From Agarophyton chilense (Eukaryota; Rhodophyta; Florideophyceae; Gracilariales; Gracilariaceae): a stretch of DNA of 64,000 nt. Shown one piece after another: positions 56,250 to 64,000 of this stretch. The DNA is taken from assembly GCA_030374765.1 (NCBI GenBank), contig JARGXX010000003.1, positions 1,364,001 through 1,428,000 of the forward strand, read 5' to 3'. A model generated the notes under the pieces. That model made no database searches. It had not been told where the DNA came from and saw nothing but the letters and a program-made list of their open reading frames with translations. Positions within the stretch are counted from its first letter, which is position 1. The number at the start of each line of letters is the position of its first letter. Position numbers and translations under genes: made by a program.

Positions 56250-57444
56250 TTAGGACTCCGTAATGTCCACGGGCGCGGGTAGAGTGATTCCGATCACTGT
56301 ACGTTTAGGTAGCTGCACGGGATTGCCTCGGAAGTTGCTGATTGTAACCAAAAAGGACCTGTTCTGGTGGATGTCCATTACTCCATTGGCCATCAAGGTA
56401 AGGTGCTTCAGAACCGTTTTCGGGAGGTTCTGAATCGTTACGAGACCTAAGGACTGGGAATGTTTTAATCCAGAGCCTGCGTAGGGATTATTATTTCCGG
56501 AGACTTGACGGAAAATTGACGCCTCTGCATTTGGTCGACTAAAGCTTTACTCCACCTCCTCGTGGTGTCGATTGGGCAGCGTAAGCTGGCTAACGGAGTA
56601 AGTCAGGGAGGGATCCCTGTCGGAGAGGGAAGTGATCAGGCCTCCGTAGGCCAGTGATCCCTATCAAGTTGGTGTGTTTTTTCGGAATTCTTGAAACTTG
56701 TTTCAATTTTCTGAGGAAATTAAATTAGCGGTACTCCGGGACCGGGCATTGCGGTATGCTGGTGAAAAATAATTTTTTAAGGCTAGGTTTGACGAAATGC
56801 AGAGCTGGAGTCTGTTACCGTATGGGTTGTTGTCCATTGGGCTTTGCTGGCGTTGCTTGTGTTAGAGTCCGGAAACGGAATTATGTAAGGTCTTTCCTTA
56901 ATTGGGTGATCAGGGGTTTTTTCCCACGTGCGCAAGTTTATCGTCAGTGCAATCCGGGAGCTCGCGTGAAGGTCGTATCTGGCTCGGGGTTCTGCGTGTT
57001 TTTTAATCGAGTCTTATAAGGTTTCTGAAGTTGCATATCGGAATTAACGGTTTTCGCGCTATCGGTGTTTAGTTTTTGAAGGGTTTTCTGAAAAGCAATT
57101 GTTCAAATTTCTGTACCATGCGCCTTCCGTAATGACGCAAGGCGAGAGTTTTTAAAAAAACAAGGTCTGTCCAGTAGTAACTGTGGGTAGTGTTGTCGAG
57201 GCATGAATCTCAGGGACCTGGCGGATACGAGGCCCGGACCTAATTCCACTTGTATGGGGGTCGGGTGACGGCTGGACCTATTTAGGTCGCGCACTCAGCC
57301 AGGAGCAGCCCTCTTAAAAGCGCAAGCCTGCACTACGGGTTAAAGTAGTCCCGAGAACGTAATGGGTTGACCGTCCTTAGAGGTGATGGACCTGCTACCA
57401 ACAAAATTTCAAACTGCAGGGCTCTCGGGCAGAAAATCGAGGGC

Positions 57445-58320
57445 ATGGGGGAAGATGCCTTGGGCGTCGTAAGAGAAGCTGTTCGGGGTAGGCTTTCAGT
57501 TTACCTTGGAGAAGGGTCACAGAGCAAAAATGCTCTCCTTCGTGTAATCAGGAATGAGATTCCGGGAATCTCTAAAGAGATAGAAACGGAAGTCTTGTTC
57601 CATTGCATTGAAGATAAAACATACCCACAAAGTGTTGGAGGGAGTGCGCCGAAAGCGGGGTCTTCTAAGGGAGTAGCGAGTAATCGAGTTGTAACCGTCT
57701 CGGATCAAAAACCTCGAGAGCGTTCTATACGCGTGACGGGGGGCAAAGAGGGTGAATCCTCGAGGGAATACGAGTCTGAGTCCGCTCCGGATTCTGACTC
57801 TGAGGAAGAAGCTACTACGCGCCCCAGTGAAATGCAGAAAATTCTTTCTTTCATGGAGGGGTTGGAGAAGGCGCAGAAACGCATGACTAAAGACATTAAG
57901 GAATTGAAGGAGTCGCGGAAAAACTCAAAGAAGAAGTCAAAGGGGGACGATTTTCTTGTCGACATCAGACAGGCGATGGAAGGAGTTGTTGTCGATTCTG
58001 GCAATGACTCTGGTTCAGAGTCCGACGATGGAGACGAGGGGATTTCGAGCCTTGCGAAGAAGGCTTTGAATTCGAAGCGGCAGAAGGCGAACAAAAAGTT
58101 CTGGGTTGATTTCGCTAGCAAACCGTTTCCTGAACAATATGTTTCGGTTGACAGTCTTGAAGGGGAAGATATGCTCCGCGAAGCCCTGACGAATTATCCG
58201 ACGGTCTCTGCGTGGGTTGAAGCTCGTCATTTGACGGGCATTCGGAACCGCCCGGGAAGCTGCAACACTAGATCGGGTTCTCGACTGCCTCATCAGCTCT
58301 TAGGGCATTATGCGCGCTAA
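57445..58320 (+). pseudogene. gag-like ORF of D copy 2
   Basis: From the first in-frame Met (MGEDALGVVREAVRGRLSVY); the frame is open upstream without ATG. About 290 codons with an acidic Ser/Asp/Glu region, a Lys-rich coiled coil and a conserved-looking end. It has no internal stop. It differs from copy 1 at three residues or so. Confidence 0.7.
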
Positions 58321-58598
58321 AAATGAGTTGGCGGTGGAGTTGGCAATTTGCAGGTTGGCTGCAGTGACAATGGTTGATAAGACTGGCAACTGGGAAGCGG
58401 CCAGAGAACTCGAAGAGGAGCACGACGATTTGATAAACGAGTAAATGAAGCGAAGGCTTCACAAGTCGGCAAAACTTCGTAAGGAGTTTAAGAAGGATAA
58501 GTCTGCCTTGCGGAAGCAAGGAGACGGGAACGAAAATTAATATAAAAACAACGACAGCAACAACAACAACAATTTTTAATTCGACGGGCAGGCGGGAC

Positions 58599-59144
58599 GT
58601 GCTTCCTATGTCAGGGGCGTCTGATATACAGGACGGGGATACAAAGAAAGCAAGAGCACGACAACGACAAAAGTGGAGACGCAAGAAGAAAATCCAAAGT
58701 ATACTTGAGGGACTTCGAAGTGGGCTCAATTGCTTGTATGCCGGGCATGTCTACCCCTTTCTACCGGTACAAGAGAGGAACGCTGTCCAAAGCCTGGCGA
58801 GAAATATCTTGCAAGGCATAGGGGAGGACTCATACCGCCGAAATTATTTCGTTGCGGAGGAGTCCGTAGGAGAGGTTGATTCTACGTTCGAATACAGTGA
58901 CCCACACCAATGGGTCTGGCTGAATCCAGACCGAGTAGCATTGCCAGAAAATGGTCTGGCAGCCTCGGCTGATATTATCTCATTACTTCCAGGGGATATA
59001 CAGCTACTATATATGACTAGAAAAATTATCCGAGAAGATGAAGAGGTGAAAGGAGCTAAGAAGCCGTTTTGTGGAGTGAAAGCGAAAGAATACAATGCCC
59101 TGATTAGAAAATTGGTGGAAGGGGGGTTAGTAGATTTGAGGTAA
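58599..59144 (+). pseudogene. N-terminal part of RT polyprotein of D copy 2
   Basis: Identical in layout to 42767-43312; ends at a TAA just before the RT palm region in the next segment. The preceding sequence has a CAA triplet run at 58555-58573, one or two units different in length from copy 1 and the main indel between the arms. Confidence 0.75.
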
Positions 59145-59156
59145 AGAAAACCGAAA

Positions 59157-60455
59157 GTGGTAAATGATGTTTTTGCGGTTTCTAAAAAAGAGGGAAAACA
59201 AAGGCTCATAATCGACGCTCGGAACGCTAACCTTCAGTTTACCTATCCACTAAAAATCGATCTTCATAACCCAGGGCATCTGGCGAGATTACACATCCCG
59301 GAAGGGCGAACGCTTTATGTTGGAAAGTCAGACATGGACAATCAATACCACTGAATGAAATTACCAGGATGGATGAATACGTATTTTGGTTTGCCACCAA
59401 TTGAAGTCGGAAGGAAAAAATTACTCCCCGTCATGCTCTCAATGCCCATGGGGTGGTCACACTCTGTCTTTGTGGCTCAGAAAAACCATCTAGAAATCTT
59501 AGCTCGCGCTAATCTATGCATGGACGACTGGGTAGCGGATTCAATTTCCGTTGGCGAATATATATTTGAAGCTTACGTGGACAATTAATTTTCGTTTGGA
59601 ACAAGCGAAGAGATGTCGGAAAGAAATCTGCGGGCCGTGATAAAGGAGTCTGAGCGTAGCTCTTTGCCTTCGCAGGCGACAAAAGTATCATGGCCGGCAG
59701 AAGGAGAAAGTACAGAAGTCTTGGGAATTGAAGTGGGGAAAAATGGCGTATTGATGCCAAAACGGGAAAAAATGAGAACGCTGATAACAATTACTGAAAA
59801 CATGCTGAAAAAGAAGATATGGAAGGTACAAGAAGTACAAAGCATATTTGGAAAATGGGCTTGGTTTATGCTATTGAGGAGGCCACTCTTTTCGGTCTTT
59901 GAAAGAATATATTCCATTACGTGTTCAACCAAAGAATATGTTGGCGGCAACGTAGTTAGCCGGAAGGAGCTGGAATTAATTTTAAAACTAGCACAGTTGA
60001 TCCGGATTAATATTTCTACGCCGTTCAACACAACAATCCTTTGTACAGACGCAAGCTTAATTGGTGGAGGAGTAGTTTATACCGAGTGCCGAGATCCTTT
60101 GCAAATTTGCGAAGGATCGGATCGGATTGAATGGATTGAAGAACAGGAGTGGAAAATTGCGATACGATATCGTTGGAAGAAAAAACACCCGATACACATT
60201 CTAGAGGGCGAAGCAGTCATTCTTAGTCTGCATTGGCTTCTTCGAAATCGGAACAATTATCGAACACGGATAATTATGTTTATTGATAACCAGTCGCTTC
60301 TTGGAGCTTTGCTAAAGGGACGTAGCAGTAAGCGAAGCTTTAACCGGATCTGCAGGCGCGTTGCCGCGTTTGTACTCGTTGGTGACCTTACAATGGATTA
60401 TTTTTATGTCCCTAGTGGGAAAAAGCCTTCCGATGAACCGTCACGGATTTTTTGA
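59157..60455 (+). pseudogene. Reverse transcriptase/RNase H of D copy 2
   Basis: RT motif A is SDMDNQYH then TGA (59352) then MKLPGWMNTYFGLPP. Motif B is MPMGWSHSVFVAQ. The motif C position reads AYVDN followed by TAA (59586). The RNase H is complete: CTDASLIGGG (Asp), HILEGEAVILSL (Glu), MFIDNQSLLGALL (Asp) and the final PSDEPSR (Asp), as in DIRS-type elements. Motif C has YVDN where most RTs have YxDD. Confidence 0.87.
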
Positions 60456-61400
60456 TCTAGCTCACCGGCGGTTAAAACCGGCAACGTTGCAGAGATACCG
60501 TAAGAACCTTGGTTATTTCGTGGAGTGGCTGGCGCAACAACCAGTCGCTCGCCGTCCATGTAGGAACGCAGAAGAAGTTGGTAAGTTGTTCACGAGGTAT
60601 TGCATTGATCTTTTTCATGGTAATCAACAATTGAAGGCAGGATGTGTAGCTCAGGCAAAATCAGCGTTGGAATTTTTTCTCCCCGAACTCAGCGGGAAGT
60701 TGGTATTGGCGAATCAAAGTATACAAGGCTGGACAACGTTGCGCCCTAACCTTCACTTTGGCGTGTGTCCGGAAATCGTTGTATACGGATTGGCATTGGA
60801 TCTTTTCAAACACGAGGATCCGGATCTGGGGGTAGGATTACTGCTGCTGTTTGATGGGTATCTCAGGCTAGGGGATTTATTGCAGCTAAAAGTATTGGAC
60901 GTCGCCATGCTGCCACTAACCGAAAAGCGGCCGCACTATGGGATGCTCAACATTGCGATAGGAAAACGTGGCCGTAATGAATCCGTCACGAAAAGGGCGT
61001 ATTTTTGGCGGTTTTGTTAAAAGAATTAGTTAGAAGAAGGAAGTTGGCAGAAGCAGTAGTTCTTTTCCCGTATCAACCAGCCCGATTTCGAGCCGGTCTC
61101 CGAAGAGCCGTCGAACGTCTAAAGATTCCGTTCGCGATCACCCCACACATGCTTAGGTACGGCGGGGCGACCACCGACAAGCTTTATGCTCGTCTCGCCG
61201 ACCAGGATATAAAATGCCGAGGACGTTGGCAAAGCGATAGAATTTTTAAGGGATATATTCAACCACACAAATTATACCACGCGCTCAACGAACTATCCCC
61301 GGCCCAACGGCAGTCATTTGAGGCGGTTTACACCAAAGCATACACATCTTTCAACGTGCCGCTGCCAGATTGGGCTGGGGGTTTGGATTATCATGTGTAA
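60433..61400 (+). pseudogene. Tyrosine recombinase of D copy 2
   Basis: Begins at ATG 60433, overlapping the RT/RNase H frame by 23 bases, a compact overlap seen in DIRS elements. A frameshift near 60990 joins two frames. Catalytic Arg (GYLRLGDLL), His-x2-Arg (HMLRYGG), Trp (GRWQSDR) and Tyr (FKGYI) are all present in order. Confidence 0.87.
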
Positions 61401-61824
61401 ACTTAAGCCGAAAATCGTTTTTCGTTTAATTCAGTTCGCCAGAATTCTACACCCGACTCGCAGAATTCTGACACTCGGAATCAGTTTTCTGAAAAAATCA
61501 TTATAACAGAAAACTGTGTCCTGGAATATCAACTTAGAGCCTTAAACTTATATCAGAAGGAAGTTTAGTTTGGATAGTAGTAGTGGACTTGGTTGTAGGA
61601 ATTTAATGGGTTTTGGTCTAGGATTGGTTTTTGGGGTGTGGGGGTGAGCTGGCTGGGACTTAGGTATTTTTTGGTTAAGTCGCTCGGATGCCATCGCGTG
61701 GTAGTTTAAAACACTATAGCTTCGTATTAAAAATTGAAATGTTGTTGTCAAAAAATTATTTTTTACCTTGTCAATAGTACTTAGTTAAAAATGCGAAGCG
61801 TAATAGTACGAGCGTAGCGAGCTG

Positions 61825-62385
61825 TCATGTAGTCAATGAGAGGAAATGGACCTTAACAGTGATTTGGGTCATCGGGGGTATCGTTATGGCCTTTGACAGG
61901 CGAACACTACTGGACTTCGTGTTATCGGAGACAACCGCTCGTTTGCGGTTAGCTTCTGGCCCTGGGGCGGAACCAGTTATGGAGATGGAAGGTGCGCGGT
62001 AGAACGCAACTGTTCTAAGGCCTGGGTAAATGGCCTTAGTGTATCGATCGATAAAGGAGGTCCCTAGGACTGCCTCAGCTCCCAAGATTGGACGTACAAG
62101 GAACCACGTGCGGACTTTGAACTGTCCCATCTGGAGATAAAGTGGTACTATAACTTTAATGTCCATTGGTGTACGTGACGCATCGGTAATACTTGGGGTC
62201 TTCCTTGCCTGACCGAAATCTTGCCAACCCGATGGCAGTGCCTTAGGATGGACCAAGTTGGCACCAGCGCCTGTGTCCAATACAGCTGTGGACACTCGAG
62301 AGTTTTTAGAACGAAGTCCCACGGTTACTCGAACTTTGTAATTCTCATTCCTGAGGATACAGACAGAATCGGTACTGTGTTCCAA
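61825..62385 (-). pseudogene. Aspartic protease in the right arm
   Basis: Identical in layout to 39526-40086 with the motif LDTGAGANLVHPKALP; one residue differs near the end (KSSSVR against KSNSVR). Confidence 0.85.
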
Positions 62386-62479
62386 TTGTGGTTCAACCTG
62401 AGTGGTCTATTGTGGGTGGTTCGTATTGGGAAGTAAGGAGCTCTTTGGTTCATGACCGTCCAATTGGTTGAGTCACTCA

Positions 62480-64000
62480 TTTAAAGAGGGAGGATTCGCC
62501 TCGAGTCGTACCTCTAGAAGTTTTCCGATGGGGTTTCCGTTTCTCCCTGAGGATAGGGTTCTTCCACCGGGTAGTCCGTAGGCTCTACGATGGCATGGAC
62601 CTGTGGGGCTTTGATCGGAGTATCTGGAAGCTTGGCATAGCGTGAGCTTCCAGGGGTCCCTGTGGTTCGTTCCTGTTCCCTTTTTATATTCCTTCGGATC
62701 GCTGCCCCCGGTAATTCCCTTCTCTTAAGGCTAAGAGGGTTTTAAGTGCGTTCTGAAGCAAATACCTCGTACCGTCACAAGGATGGATCACTGAAAGGAA
62801 GAGGAAGCAAGCCTTTGGGGTGCGAACAAGAACGTCCTTGCGGGGCGGAAAGGGAGAACACTTGGGTGTGGGTGGTCCAGTGGTCGATGTAGTTCTCCAG
62901 GAGGTATATGATGGGGGCCCGGACGGAGGAGCACTAAAATTGACAGCGAGAACCTCTCCCGAATCGGCGCAATGCAGGGAAGCATCCATGTCCAACTCCG
63001 TGGAGCTAACCATATGGGCTTGGTTGAGTTTGCGCAATGGAGTTGCATGTCCTCTGGTTACATAAACGTTGCGTCTGGAGGTCCTGTAGGTTTTTCCATA
63101 ACCTTCGGCGTAGGTATCGAGCCTTCGGAAGGAGTATTGCGGGTTTTCCATGTGGTAATTGCGCACATGTGTCCAGATGGCAGGGAGCAATCCCATGATG
63201 AAGTGACGTTTAAGCCGCCCTTCGGAGAACACGTTTCCACATCGGTAAGCTTTCTTCCATCGTCTGCGAAAGCCGATTCGGTCATGTTGGAGTTCTGCCT
63301 AAAGAATATTACTTCCTGGTGGGCATCCATTATAACGTCATCCGTGGCATAAGTTTCCAAGCGGTAATGAACAACCTGAGGTTTTGACCTGAGGAACTCA
63401 CGGTCTTGAGCATCCACGATGTCAGTTGTGCCAGATATCTTCGAAACCACTCGATCACGCGCCTGTCCTGTAAGGAAGAATTGGAAAAGGTACAGAGAGG
63501 CGCCCTCGTGGACACCGTTCTTATCGCAGGCCGTACGGAACAAACTGAGAAACCTAAGGACAGCAATGGGATCGGAACCCGAGAACTTGTCCGTAATGAT
63601 AAGTTGCATCCACTTGACCCATTTGGCGACTCTGTGAGCCACCGAACCAGAGTATTTCGCAGACCTGTCGGCCAGCCGTTAATTCCGGTAGTCGAGAACC
63701 TTAAGGAAAAGTTCGTTGGTGGTTGTCATTTGTCTGAGGCCTCGAACCGCAACCTCATCCACTTCCCAGTCGGTCGTTTCGTCGAGGCCGATTCGGAATC
63801 ACTTGTGTACGAATGGTCTCTTCTTTTGCTTCTTCTGTTCTTCTTTCTCTAACGGTTGCTTCTTTTCTTTCGGACCTAAGGGATCGATCTCTCTATCAGA
63901 TCTGATGGAGCCCTGAGGTCGCTGTACCTCATATAATCCGTCGGGTGGGGCAAGCGGTCTCTCATTTAGACGCGGAGCTTCTCTTCTGCTCCTCGCTTGT
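62480..64000 (-). pseudogene. gag in the right arm (continues beyond window)
   Basis: Counterpart of 37911-39400: the capsid core VAKWVKWMQLIITDKFSGSD and the following helices, then a Pro/Ser-rich region after a frameshift (MFSEGRLKRHFIMG). Same stops as the left arm. The N-terminus, primer site and 5' LTR lie past 64000. Confidence 0.85.

Larger units (their letters stand above)
56654..61826 (+). mobile_element. Tyrosine-recombinase retrotransposon D, copy 2 (DIRS-like)
   Basis: The better-preserved copy, about 5.2 kb, same insertion site as copy 1; boundaries approximate. Order in sense: about 790 bases of untranslated or decayed leader (with a TCAGGCCTCCGTAGGCCAGTGA hairpin region at its start), gag-like ORF, RT polyprotein, RNase H, tyrosine recombinase, then about 425 bases of 3' sequence with the inverted pairs AGTTTTCTG/CAGAAAACT. 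Confidence 0.85.
36699..64000. mobile_element. Nested chromovirus X/Y composite with inverted arms
   Basis: Chromovirus Y (sense +) enters at 36699 with its 5' LTR inside the antisense ORF of X. Its gag, protease, RT, RNase H and the start of integrase follow on +. From 47864 to 54050 the order is that of a flipped spacer: X integrase end, X chromodomain, X antisense-ORF end, GCAA, Y 3' LTR (reversed), Y antisense ORF, Y chromodomain and integrase end. From 54051 to the window end a minus-strand integrase, RNase H, RT, protease and gag follow, belonging to X by position. Both arms contain retrotransposon D. Confidence 0.75.
54051..64000 (-). repeat. Right arm of giant inverted repeat
   Basis: Partner of 37911-47863. 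It includes the 5' half of the integrase, RNase H, RT, element D, protease and most of gag. It continues past the window end. Confidence 0.95.

Overview
This is a nuclear window from a eukaryote, most likely a red alga or another algal-type unicell. The first 16 kb carry compact, apparently intronless genes on both strands. The adenosylhomocysteinase has the roughly 40-residue insert found in plant and algal enzymes and a plant-like C-terminus, and its neighbours (hedgehog-type Hint, DNAJC25-like, copine, plant-type pathogen-related protein) are eukaryotic. The taxonomic call is an inference.

Gene-rich part (1-16 kb): a secreted Hint-domain protein (+), adenosylhomocysteinase (-), a four-finger C2H2 protein (+), an ER-type J protein (+), a copine (-), then four lower-GC minus-strand genes: an unrecognised 424-residue protein, a probable organellar membrane/coiled-coil protein, a small amphipathic helical protein and a pathogen-related-family protein. 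The first five genes are visibly G+C- and CpG-rich.

Transposon part (17-64 kb): a decayed Tc1/mariner element with TA duplication and IR/DR ends (16,972-18,533). Next comes a decayed piggyBac element (18,974-33,312) split by a complete but decayed Ty3/gypsy element, A (22,039-33,069, minus), with LTRs, primer site and polypurine tract. A PIF/Harbinger-like transposase fragment (33,728-34,146) is cut exactly by the LTR of a second gypsy family, chromovirus X. A related chromovirus Y is inserted inside X. Both carry a tyrosine-recombinase (DIRS-like) retrotransposon, D, in the same place.

Three observations stand out. First, these gypsy elements carry a long extra reading frame on the antisense strand between the end of pol and the 3' LTR. 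It is remotely conserved between families A and X/Y, and in X/Y it ends in an NLS-like basic cluster. Second, Y (LTRs at 36,699 and 49,638, flanked by TTGC and its complement GCAA) sits in the antisense ORF of X in opposite orientation, and the spacer between the resulting inverted arms has flipped. That splits the X antisense ORF between 36,698 and 49,637. Third, the arms (37,911-47,863 and 54,051-64,000) are nearly identical over at least 9.9 kb, including element D and shared nonsense codons, then drop abruptly to roughly 80% similarity by eye. This points to gene conversion, or to an assembly artefact that must be excluded. X should continue past 64 kb to its 5' LTR and then to the rest of the Harbinger fragment.
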